DNA of 64,000 bases from Myceligenerans salitolerans. GTDB taxonomy: Bacteria > Actinomycetota > Actinomycetes > Actinomycetales > Cellulomonadaceae. Of this stretch, positions 50,707-57,795 are shown piece after piece. Within the stretch, counting starts at the first letter, position 1. Each line of letters opens with the position of its first letter. The notes under the pieces are model-generated. The model did not search any database. It worked only from the letters and a program-made list of their open reading frames with translations, and was not told the DNA's origin. The position numbers and the translations under genes are program-made. The stretch lies in the NCBI RefSeq assembly GCF_017349295.1, contig NZ_JAFMPK010000047.1, positions 332,687-396,686 of the forward strand, written 5' to 3'.

Positions 50707-52374
50707 ATGAAGCGATCCCTCAGAAACGGTCGCCGCACCCCCGGCGGACTTGCCGCACTCACCGCCGCCCTGGCCGCCGGACTCGTCGCCGGCCCCGTCC
50801 TCGCGGGTCCCGCCGCGGTTTCAGCGACCCAGCCGACGGCCGCCGTCCTCGACGAACAGGACGCCACCCCGGTGGCTGCGCCGACGTCGTTCACACATCC
50901 GGGTGTCCTCGTGAGCCGGCCGCAGCTGGACCACGTACGGGCCATGGTGCAGGCCGGGGAGCAGCCCTGGCAGAGCGCCTGGGACCAGATGACGTCGAGC
51001 AGGTACGGGTCGCTGTCGTACACGCCGCACCCGCGCGCCGTGGTCGAGTGCGGGTCGTACTCCAACCCGAACCACGGCTGCACCGACGAGCGGCAGGACG
51101 CGATCGCGGCGTACACGCATGCCCTCGCCTGGTACGTGACACGCGACGACCGGCACGCCGACAAGGCGATCGAGATCATGAACGCCTGGTCGGCGGTGAT
51201 CCGCGACCACACGAACTCGAACGCGCCCCTGCAGACGGCGTGGGCGGGCTCCGTCTGGCCGCGGGCCGCGGAGATCGTCCGCTACACCTCCGCGAGGTGG
51301 TCCGCGTCGGACATCGACCGCTTCGAGGGAATGCTGCGCGACGTCTACCTCCCGGAGATCATCAACGGGTCGCTCAGCAACGGGAACTGGGAACTCTCGA
51401 TGACCGAGGCGACCCAGGGCATCGGCGTCTTCCTGGACGACACCTCCGTGTACGCGAGCGCCCGGCAACGGTTCCTCGACCGCGTCCCTGCGTTCATCTA
51501 CCTCACGTCCGACGGCTCTGTGCCCCGCACGGTGCCCGGCGACTGGCGCGACACGCCCGAGGAGATCTTCGGCTACTGGCACGGCCAGCGCACGCTCGTG
51601 AACGGGATCGCCCAGGAGACCTGCCGGGACTTCACGCACACCGGCTACGGTCTGTCGGCCATCTCGCACGTCGCCGAGACCGCCGCGATCCAGGGCGATG
51701 ACCTGTACCCGCAGGTGGGCGACCGGCTGCGGCACGCCCTCGGACTCCACTCGACGTACCAGCGGGGCGAATCCGCGCCGTCGTGGCTCTGCGGCGGCTC
51801 GCCACACCTGGGCCTCGGTCCGGTGACCGAGGTCGGGTTCAACGCACTCGGATACCGGCAGGGGCACGCGATGACGAACACGCAGGCCCTGACCGAACAG
51901 ATGCGGCCGCAGGGCACCAACCACCTGTTCGTCGCGTGGGAGACACTGACGCACGCGGAAAACCCGAACGTCATCCCGCAGGGCGAGCCGGCACCGGCCG
52001 CCGGGCCGATCGTCGGGTACGGAGGCAAGTGCACCGACGTCGCCGGAGCGAGCACGGCGGACGGGACGGCCGTCCAGCTGTGGGACTGCAACGGCACCGA
52101 CGCCCAGCAGTGGTCTGCGGGCCCCGGGAACGCGGTACGGGCACTCGGGAAGTGCCTCGACGTCGCCGGGGCGGGGACATCGAACGGCACGCTGGTGCAG
52201 CTGTATACCTGCAACGGCACGAATGCCCAGGCGTGGCAGCACCGGTCCGACGGCAGCCTGGTCAACACCGGCTCCGGCAAGTGCCTCGACGCGACGGGCC
52301 CCAGCTCTGCCAACGGCACGAGACTGCAGATCTGGACCTGCACCGGCGGCACCAATCAGCACTGGACCTGGTGA
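50707..52374 (+). CDS. Secreted alginate-lyase-family protein with ricin B domain
   Basis: A 555-residue exoprotein. The signal peptide is about 1-40. The (alpha/alpha) toroid at about 60-420 resembles the alginate_lyase (PL5-like) family: HPGVLVSRPQLDHVRAMVQA, AIAAYTHALAWYVTRDDRHA, IEIMNAWS, NGNWELSMTEATQGIGVFLD and ETCRDFTHTGYGLSAISHVA. The C terminus (about 430-555) is a ricin B/CBM13 trefoil with three GKCxDVAG-type repeats and a terminal NQHWTW. The partner beta-helix protein is divergent. Both probably act on plant or algal acidic glycans; substrate is inference. Confidence 0.88.
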   Translation: MKRSLRNGRRTPGGLAALTAALAAGLVAGPVLAGPAAVSATQPTAAVLDEQDATPVAAPTSFTHPGVLVSRPQLDHVRAMVQAGEQPWQSAWDQMTSSRYGSLSYTPHPRAVVECGSYSNPNHGCTDERQDAIAAYTHALAWYVTRDDRHADKAIEIMNAWSAVIRDHTNSNAPLQTAWAGSVWPRAAEIVRYTSARWSASDIDRFEGMLRDVYLPEIINGSLSNGNWELSMTEATQGIGVFLDDTSVYASARQRFLDRVPAFIYLTSDGSVPRTVPGDWRDTPEEIFGYWHGQRTLVNGIAQETCRDFTHTGYGLSAISHVAETAAIQGDDLYPQVGDRLRHALGLHSTYQRGESAPSWLCGGSPHLGLGPVTEVGFNALGYRQGHAMTNTQALTEQMRPQGTNHLFVAWETLTHAENPNVIPQGEPAPAAGPIVGYGGKCTDVAGASTADGTAVQLWDCNGTDAQQWSAGPGNAVRALGKCLDVAGAGTSNGTLVQLYTCNGTNAQAWQHRSDGSLVNTGSGKCLDATGPSSANGTRLQIWTCTGGTNQHWTW

Positions 52375-52563
52375 CCGTGGTGCAACGCCCGTCGTGCCGG
52401 CTCCCTGTGCGCCCGGGAGTCTCCGGCGTCTCGCCGGTCCCCACGGCGGGATCCGCAGCGGGTTCGCCGCCACCTGGAACCCGCCCAGACCCGTACGACG
52501 CGCGGCATCGTCGTCTTCCTGGTCATCATGGACACCGGAAGACAAAGGACGAGGAGCGGCATC

Positions 52564-53940
52564 GTGCACACCATCCCCGCCGGCACGCGGCGGCGAGTTC
52601 TTGTCGTGGCCATCCTGGCGTCGTTCGTGTCGTTCCTCGACGGCACGGTCGTCAACGTCGCGCTGCCCGCGATTGCGGATGAGCTCGGCGGCCCCGGTGC
52701 GGCCGGGTTGGCGCTGCAGCAGTGGGTGGTGGACGCGTACCTCATCACTCTCGGCTCGTTCATCCTGGTCGCCGGATCGTTGTCGGACGTGTACGGCCGC
52801 CGCCGGGTGCTGGCGATCGGGCTCGGGGGCTTTGCCCTCGCGTCGGTCCTGTGCGCGCTGGCACCGACCGGGCCCGTGCTGGTCCTCGCCCGGGCCCTGC
52901 AGGGCGTGGCGGGCGCCCTGCTCGTGCCGAGCTCGCTCGCGCTGATCATCTCGACCTTCGAGGGCGAGGCGCAGGGCCGCGCGATCGGACGGTGGACGGC
53001 ATGGACCGGGACCGCGATGATCGTGGGCCCGTTCATCGGCGGCGGGCTCGTCGACCTGATCTCCTGGCGTTGGGTGTTCTGGATCAATCTGCCCGTCGTC
53101 ATCCTGACCCTCGCGATGCTGCGCGACGTCCCGGCGTCGGACGCCCGGACGGGCCGACACATCGATGTGCCGGGAGCCACGCTGGCCGCCGTCGGGCTCG
53201 CCGCCACCGTGTTCGGGCTGATCGAGGCGATGTGGTGGATGATCGCGGCGGGGGTGGCGCTGCTCGCGGCCTTCCTGTGGTGGGAGCGGCGGTCACCGGA
53301 CCCGATGCTGCCCCTGCACCTGTTCGCCGCACGGAACTTCGCCTGGGGCAACCTGGCGACGGTGGGCGTCTACGGGGCGCTCGCGTTCGGCGGGTTCATC
53401 CTGACGCTGTTCCTGCAGCAGGTCGCCGGATACAGCGCCACGGCCGCGGGCGTGGCACAGCTACCGGCGACCCTCGCGATGCTGACCCTGTCGACATGGT
53501 TCGGCACCCTCGCGGCCAGACACGGCGCGCGATGGTTCATGACGGTCGGGCCGGTCGTGTCGGGCACGGGCTACCTGCTGATGCTCTCGATCGACGCGGA
53601 CGCCACCTACGTGGCCCAGGTCCTCCCCGGACTGCTGGTATTCGGACTCGGACTGGCCATCACCGTCGCGCCACTGACCGCCGCCATCCTCGGCGCCGTG
53701 CCGGCCGACGACGCCGGCATCGCGTCCGCGGTGAACAACGCGGTCGCACGGGTCGCCGGCCTGGTGGTCATCGCGCTCGCGGGCGTCATCACCGGCGGCG
53801 TGCTCGACGTGCTCACCTTCCACCGTGCGCTGCTCGTGACGGCGGCACTGCTCGTGGCGGGCGGAGTCGTCAGCATGCTGGGGATCCGCGACCCGAACCC
53901 AGGCACCCGGTCGACCAGCACGGTCACCGAGACGGCGTGA
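52564..53940 (+). CDS. MFS transporter, EmrB/QacA-type (DHA2)
   Basis: A 458-residue exporter from the GTG at 52564, which has GAGGAG upstream; the ATG at 52528 has none. About 14 helices are predicted, starting VLVVAILASFVSFLDGTVVN (motif with the conserved D in TM1 seen in DHA2 drug pumps). The loop 2-3 motif A is GSLSDVYGRRRVLAIG, and motif C is WTGTAMIVGPFIGGGL in TM5. Such pumps export lipophilic or cationic drugs with protons. It stands alone between the alginate-lyase-like gene and a convergent ferredoxin gene. Confidence 0.9.
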   Translation: MHTIPAGTRRRVLVVAILASFVSFLDGTVVNVALPAIADELGGPGAAGLALQQWVVDAYLITLGSFILVAGSLSDVYGRRRVLAIGLGGFALASVLCALAPTGPVLVLARALQGVAGALLVPSSLALIISTFEGEAQGRAIGRWTAWTGTAMIVGPFIGGGLVDLISWRWVFWINLPVVILTLAMLRDVPASDARTGRHIDVPGATLAAVGLAATVFGLIEAMWWMIAAGVALLAAFLWWERRSPDPMLPLHLFAARNFAWGNLATVGVYGALAFGGFILTLFLQQVAGYSATAAGVAQLPATLAMLTLSTWFGTLAARHGARWFMTVGPVVSGTGYLLMLSIDADATYVAQVLPGLLVFGLGLAITVAPLTAAILGAVPADDAGIASAVNNAVARVAGLVVIALAGVITGGVLDVLTFHRALLVTAALLVAGGVVSMLGIRDPNPGTRSTSTVTETA

Positions 53941-53959
53941 GCCCGCCTCGGACCGGCTG

Positions 53960-54244
53960 TCAGGGACCGTCCGCCCGGCGCGCCTCCGTCGGGTCCTCGT
54001 CGGCGGCGTGCCCCCGGCGCCCGTGAGCCGCGCCATCGGTCCGGCAGTAGCTCAGCGCACCACTCGGGCATGTGTCGATCACCGCGGCCAGCGCGTCGGC
54101 CCCGAGCGACCCCGCGCTGACCCACGGCCGCGCGCCGGGGTCGAAGACGGCCGGCGCCCCGGCGACACAGCGCCCGGAGTGCTGACAGCGCTCAGCGTCC
54201 CAGTGCACGACGATCCCGTTGCCCTCGTAGTCCTTCACACCCAT
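53960..54244 (-). CDS. Small ferredoxin (Fer4_19-like, three cysteines)
   Basis: A 94-residue protein with a divergent single-cluster ferredoxin pattern: IVVHWDAERCQHSGRCVAGA (Cys20, Cys26), then PAVFDPGARPWVSAG and DTCPSGALSY (Cys59). Only three cysteines are available in the core, consistent with the divergent Fer4_19-type family or a 3Fe cluster. The last 25 residues are a disordered charged tail. It would be a soluble electron carrier; no partner enzyme lies next to it. Confidence 0.78.
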   Translation of the reverse strand: MGVKDYEGNGIVVHWDAERCQHSGRCVAGAPAVFDPGARPWVSAGSLGADALAAVIDTCPSGALSYCRTDGAAHGRRGHAADEDPTEARRADGP

Positions 54245-54559
54245 CGTCACACCTCTCGTTTTCGCGACCACGGTGGGGCGGGACGCAAGGCTCGACTGCT
54301 GGACACCGCGTTCGCCGGACGCAACGGAAGAGCACACCTGCAACGAGGAGTGCTGGGCTTCGGCAACCCTGCTCTGGGCCATCGCAAACCGTGAGGAAGT
54401 TCTGCACCGGAGGCTACCGCCTGACGGCGCCCGAGCATACTCGCAGATCCCGACACGACCCGAGCGCTCTGTGCGCCCGCCGTCCCAGCTGCCCAGATCA
54501 GGCTGCAGCGGCGGCCAATCTGATGAGTATGTGATGACCGGTTCAAGTCTCAGAAACCC
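54245..54559. other. Non-coding stretch between ferredoxin and tRNA-Pro
   Basis: About 315 bp with no frame of coding character and no recognised RNA. The part next to 54245 presumably carries the ferredoxin promoter. No copy of the tRNA 3' end was seen, so there is no sign of an integrated element here. Confidence 0.4.
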
Positions 54560-54595
54560 TTCAGGCCTGGAAACCCTTGAGTTTCCAGGCCTGAA
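54560..54595 (-). terminator. Terminator of tRNA-Pro
   Basis: A perfect 15-bp inverted repeat (54560-54574 and 54581-54595; stem TTCAGGCCTGGAAAC, 6-nt loop) starts 1 bp beyond the tRNA 3' end on the minus strand and is followed by GGGTTTCT. Confidence 0.85.
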
Positions 54596-54596
54596 A

Positions 54597-54673
<77 letters not shown>

Positions 54674-54803
54674 CCGGTCTCCCGGACATGCCCGAGAGTA
54701 CCTGTTCCGGCCCCGCAGGGCCGACCGAAATACTACCCCACGTCAGCCGATGTTCCGCACTCGGAGCTGTGGTGACGAGCAACACCCGGCTCTGCCCGTG
54801 CCG

Positions 54804-55316
54804 TCACAGCTCCAGCCGGTAGGCGGCGAGCAGCAGGTCGAGCTTGTCGTCCGGGCTCCAGTCCCGTTCGGGATCTCGCCGGAACCCGAGCCGCTCGTAG
54901 ACGCGATGGGCGGCGCGCATCCGTGGCTGGCTGCACAGGACGACGGCGGATCGCCCGGCGGAGCGGGCACGGTCGAGACAGGCTCGTGCCAGCGCCTCGC
55001 CCACGCCTCGGCGTCGTGCCTCGGGGGCGACGACGAGCATGCGGATCTCGGCCTCACCGTCGCGGGCGAGGTCGGACATCGGTCCTGGCTCCGGCACGTA
55101 GGTGACACCCCCGAGCAGTCGGTCGCCACGGCCGTCGCCTTCCACGGCGACGAGCACGTCGGCGACGGCGGCCCGGCCGCCCACGTCGCGAAGGCGCGGC
55201 AGGTACGGGTCCTGCTCGCCGTGGTCGAGGAATCCTTCGCCCAGGTAGGCCTGGACCGTGAGTTCGCCGAGCGGCTCGTGCTCGGTCGCGGCGATCGGCC
55301 GGATCGTGAAGTCCAC
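54804..55316 (-). CDS. GNAT family N-acetyltransferase
   Basis: A 170-residue acetyltransferase from a GTG at 55316 (VDFTIRPIAATEHEPLGELT). The acetyl-CoA-binding motif A reads MLVVAPEARRRGVGEALARA, with the R-x-x-G-x-G pattern. The C terminus has RAAHRVYERLGFRRDPERDW, typical of the final GNAT beta-bulge and helix. Substrate unknown. It is the last leftward gene after the thioredoxin/CstR-like set but starts 41 bp after the small Cys-rich protein, so read-through from that operon is possible. Confidence 0.88.
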   Translation of the reverse strand: MDFTIRPIAATEHEPLGELTVQAYLGEGFLDHGEQDPYLPRLRDVGGRAAVADVLVAVEGDGRGDRLLGGVTYVPEPGPMSDLARDGEAEIRMLVVAPEARRRGVGEALARACLDRARSAGRSAVVLCSQPRMRAAHRVYERLGFRRDPERDWSPDDKLDLLLAAYRLEL

Positions 55317-55357
55317 GCCCGCAGTGTGGCGCACGCTCCGCCCCGCCGCCAGGAGTT

Positions 55358-55516
55358 TCAGCTCGGGAGACGGGAGAAGAACCTGGTACGCGGGTCCTCC
55401 TGGTGCCCGGAGCACCGTTCCGTCGCGGGGATGCCTCGCATGACGTCGTCCACGTGTTCGCCGCATCCGGACCAGGTGGTCTTGCCGCAGGTCGTGCAGT
55501 CGACGGGTTGGCACAT
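55358..55516 (-). CDS. Small Cys-rich conserved protein
   Basis: A 52-residue protein: MCQPVDCTTCGKTTWSGCGE with four cysteines in a C-x6-C-x2-C-x7-C series including CTTCGKTTWSGCG, then HVDDVMRGIPATERCSGH. Short proteins with this MC-x-PV-x-C-x2-CGKTTW-x-GCG pattern are common in actinobacteria and likely bind zinc or an iron-sulfur centre. It follows the CstR-like regulator by 39 bp and thus belongs to a thiol-related gene group. Confidence 0.75.
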   Translation of the reverse strand: MCQPVDCTTCGKTTWSGCGEHVDDVMRGIPATERCSGHQEDPRTRFFSRLPS

Positions 55517-55555
55517 GTCGGGATTCCTTTGCGGGTCGGGCCTGCCGGAGCGTGG

Positions 55556-55891
55556 TCAGGCGAGGGAGAGGAAGAGCTTCTCGAGCTCCTCGGTCGTCAG
55601 GCCGTCCCGGCTCTGGCCGGGCCCGGGCTCGGAGACGCACTCCTCCATCGCGGTGGCCACGATGACGAAGCCGGCGCGGTTGAGGGCGTGCGTGACGGCC
55701 GCGAGCTGAGTGACGACGTCCCGGCAGGCTGCTTCCGACTCGACGGCGTCGATCACCGCGTCCAGCTGGCCGCGGGCGCGGCGCAGACGGTTGAGGACCC
55801 GGCGCCGGGAGTCGTCGGAGGAACCCACGGCCTCCTTCGTCTCGTGACCGCTGCCGACGGGGCCGGCACCGGCGGCGACGCGTGCGCTCAT
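55556..55891 (-). CDS. CsoR-family repressor with CstR-like two-cysteine sensor site
   Basis: A 111-residue DUF156/CsoR-family protein. The helical core reads VLNRLRRARGQLDAVIDAVE, then AACRDVVTQLAAVTHAL and ATAMEECVSEPG. In copper sensors the ligands are C-x24-H-x3-C. Here Cys56 and Cys85 keep the 29-residue spacing but the His position (residue 81) is Ala. That Cys-only pattern is the one seen in CstR, which senses persulfides, not Cu(I). The ATG overlaps the thioredoxin stop by 4 bp. A palindromic ATACCC-N4-GGGTAT site precedes the operon, matching the family's operator style. Confidence 0.88.
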   Translation of the reverse strand: MSARVAAGAGPVGSGHETKEAVGSSDDSRRRVLNRLRRARGQLDAVIDAVESEAACRDVVTQLAAVTHALNRAGFVIVATAMEECVSEPGPGQSRDGLTTEELEKLFLSLA

Positions 55892-56259
55892 TCCTTGGCC
55901 TGGTCCTGCTCCGCCAGCTTGGCGCGGACCTCCTCCATGTCCAGGCCCTCGACCGCGTCGATGACCTGACCGAGCTGAGCGCTGCCGAGGGCACCGGGCT
56001 GGGCGAACACGATGATCCCGTCACGGAACGCGGCGAGCGTCGGGATCGACGTGATGCCGAAGCCGGCGGACAGCTCCTGCTGTGCCTCGGTGTCGATCTT
56101 GCCGAACACGATCTCCGGGTGGTCCTCGGACGCCTTCTCGAAGACGGGGGCGAACGCCCGGCACGGAGGGCACCAGTCCGCCCAGAAGTCGAGCAGCACG
56201 ATCTCGTTGTCCGCGACCGTGCGCTCCAGGTTGTCCTTGGTGATCTCACGGGTAGCCAT
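55888..56259 (-). CDS. Thioredoxin
   Basis: A 123-residue thioredoxin with active site FWADWCPPCRAF (Cys30, Cys33), a CPPC variant of the usual CGPC. The cis-Pro lies in ITSIPTLAAFRDG. A short acidic tail (MEEVRAKLAEQDQAKE) extends past the fold. It is the first gene of an operon with the CsoR/CstR-like repressor, preceded by that family's operator. This suggests a role in reducing persulfides or disulfides under reactive-sulfur stress, which is inference from context. Confidence 0.93.
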   Translation of the reverse strand: MATREITKDNLERTVADNEIVLLDFWADWCPPCRAFAPVFEKASEDHPEIVFGKIDTEAQQELSAGFGITSIPTLAAFRDGIIVFAQPGALGSAQLGQVIDAVEGLDMEEVRAKLAEQDQAKE

Positions 56260-56268
56260 ACCTCGACC

Positions 56269-56288
56269 GTATACCCGGAGGGGTATCA
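56269..56288. promoter_or_regulatory. CsoR/CstR-type operator upstream of thioredoxin
   Basis: GTATACCCGGAGGGGTATCA contains ATACCC and GGGTAT arms around GGAG, the GC-tract-flanked palindrome typical of CsoR/CstR operators. It is centred about 20 bp upstream of the thioredoxin start and overlaps a likely -10 region (TATACG on the minus strand). Confidence 0.75.
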
Positions 56289-56323
56289 GCCGTCAATATC
56301 GAGCGCCTCACACCACCCGGGCC

Positions 56324-57031
56324 TCACACCAGTCTGCCCGGCACGATCGCCGCTCGCCCCTCCCAGGTGCCGTGTTCCGAGACCGGCCGGAACCGGAAGG
56401 TGGCGAACTCGTGGTGGAAGTCGCGACGGCGCCGTTCGGCCATCGCGGCGGCATGCCGGTCCGGTGCGACGACGGACGAGCGGCCGTGCACCATCTCCTC
56501 CATCTCGCGCACCGAGCGCCAGACGGAGAACGTCGCGATCGTCCGTGGAGGGCGGAACGCGGCCAGCGCGAGTGTCGTGCCGGGATGGTCGCGAACGAGC
56601 CGCTCCACGGGCTTGCCCCAGCGCAGGAACCGCGGCACCTCGCCGAGCCGCATACGCGCGACGGTGACGGCGACGACGGGCTCCTCCGGGTCCCAGCCAC
56701 CCGCACGGGCCGGCAGATCCGGCAGCGCGGCGAGCCGTGACCACCGGCGCAGGAACTCGAGCCGCACGTGCCAGCCCTCAGCCAGCCGCCGCCCCAGTCG
56801 GTCACCGGCCAGGAAACGGTCGACGGCGTCCTCGTCACGCCACTGGGCGAACATCGCGACGCGGCGCAGCTGCAGGCGGTCCGGCGAGACCGTCGGCGCG
56901 CCGAGCCGCATGAGCGCCAGGCACTCCGCGTGGTCCAGCCCCGGCGTCGTCGCACCCGACGGCCGCCGCAGCAGTGTGCGGGCCGTCCGTGCGGGCGGGA
57001 GCTCTGCCAGGTGGAACGTGTGGACGGTCAT
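56324..57031 (-). CDS. CrtA-like (spheroidene monooxygenase-type) protein
   Basis: A 235-residue protein with a dimeric-barrel pattern seen in proteins annotated as spheroidene monooxygenase: VHTFHLAELPPARTARTLLR at the N terminus, LRRVAMFAQWRDEDAVDRFL, AVTVARMRLGEVPRFLRWGK, PRTIATFSVWRSVREMEEMV and ATFRFRPVSEHGTWEGR. No carotenoid genes are nearby, so the carotenoid role is doubtful. Its ATG overlaps the sdhB stop by 4 bp, making it the last gene of the Sdh operon. Confidence 0.78.
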   Translation of the reverse strand: MTVHTFHLAELPPARTARTLLRRPSGATTPGLDHAECLALMRLGAPTVSPDRLQLRRVAMFAQWRDEDAVDRFLAGDRLGRRLAEGWHVRLEFLRRWSRLAALPDLPARAGGWDPEEPVVAVTVARMRLGEVPRFLRWGKPVERLVRDHPGTTLALAAFRPPRTIATFSVWRSVREMEEMVHGRSSVVAPDRHAAAMAERRRRDFHHEFATFRFRPVSEHGTWEGRAAIVPGRLV

Positions 57032-57795
57032 CCCCGGGCCGGCCGGTCGCGGCGGCGCGTGATGGTGCGGCCCAGCCAGACGAGCGGGTCGTAGCGCTGG
57101 TCCGCGACCCGCTCCTTCATCGGGATCAGGGCGTTGTCGGTGATCTTGATGCCCTCCGGGCACACGTCGGTGCAGCACTTCGTGATGTTGCACAGACCGA
57201 GACCGTGTTCGTCCTGCACGTCGGCGACCCGGTCGGCGATGTCGAGCGGGTGCATCTCCAGCTCGGCCACCCGCATCAGGTAGCGCGGCCCCGCGAACGC
57301 CGGCTTGTTCTCCTCGTGATCACGTACCACGTGGCACGTGTTCTGGCACAGATAGCACTCGATGCACTTGCGGAACTCCTGCGAGCGCCCGACGTCGGCC
57401 TGTTTCATCCGGTACTCCCCCGGCCCGAGGTCGGGCGGCGGGGTGAAGGAGGGGATCTCGCGTGCCTTGGCGTAGTTGAACGACACGTCGGCCACCAGGT
57501 CACGGATCACCGGGAAGGTGCGCATGGGGGTGACCGTCAGCGTCTCGCCGGGCTCGAACACGGACATGCGTGTCATGCACAGCAGCCGCGGGCGGCCGTT
57601 GATCTCGGCCGAGCAGGAACCGCACTTGCCCGCCTTGCAGTTCCACCGCACGGCGAGGTCGGGGGTCTGGGTGGCCTGCAGCCGGTGGAGGATGTCGAGC
57701 ACGACCTCGCCCTCGTTGACCTCCACCTCGTAGTCGGTCAGCGCGCCGCCGCCGGTGTCGCCGCGCCATACCCGGAGCCGGGCGGTGTACGTCAT
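57028..57795 (-). CDS. sdhB: Succinate dehydrogenase iron-sulfur subunit
   Basis: A 255-residue Fe-S subunit. The N-terminal [2Fe-2S] ferredoxin domain has NCKAGKCGSCSAEINGRPRL then LC. The C-terminal domain has CIECYLCQNTC and CNITKCCTDVCPEGI for the [3Fe-4S] and [4Fe-4S] clusters. It relays electrons from the flavoprotein to the membrane quinone site. Length and gene order match the Sdh1 type of Mycobacterium (about 250 residues). The ATG overlaps the sdhA stop by 4 bp. Confidence 0.95.
   Translation of the reverse strand: MTYTARLRVWRGDTGGGALTDYEVEVNEGEVVLDILHRLQATQTPDLAVRWNCKAGKCGSCSAEINGRPRLLCMTRMSVFEPGETLTVTPMRTFPVIRDLVADVSFNYAKAREIPSFTPPPDLGPGEYRMKQADVGRSQEFRKCIECYLCQNTCHVVRDHEENKPAFAGPRYLMRVAELEMHPLDIADRVADVQDEHGLGLCNITKCCTDVCPEGIKITDNALIPMKERVADQRYDPLVWLGRTITRRRDRPARG

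Noticed and set aside
50821..53160. 779-codon leftward frame opposite the alginate-lyase-like and MFS genes
   Set aside because: It is antisense to two motif-supported genes and shows the low-complexity composition of a GC-bias shadow.
55556..55891. Copper-sensing CsoR assignment
   Set aside because: The His ligand of the C-H-C copper site is Ala here, so only the CsoR superfamily is asserted, with a CstR-like sensing site.
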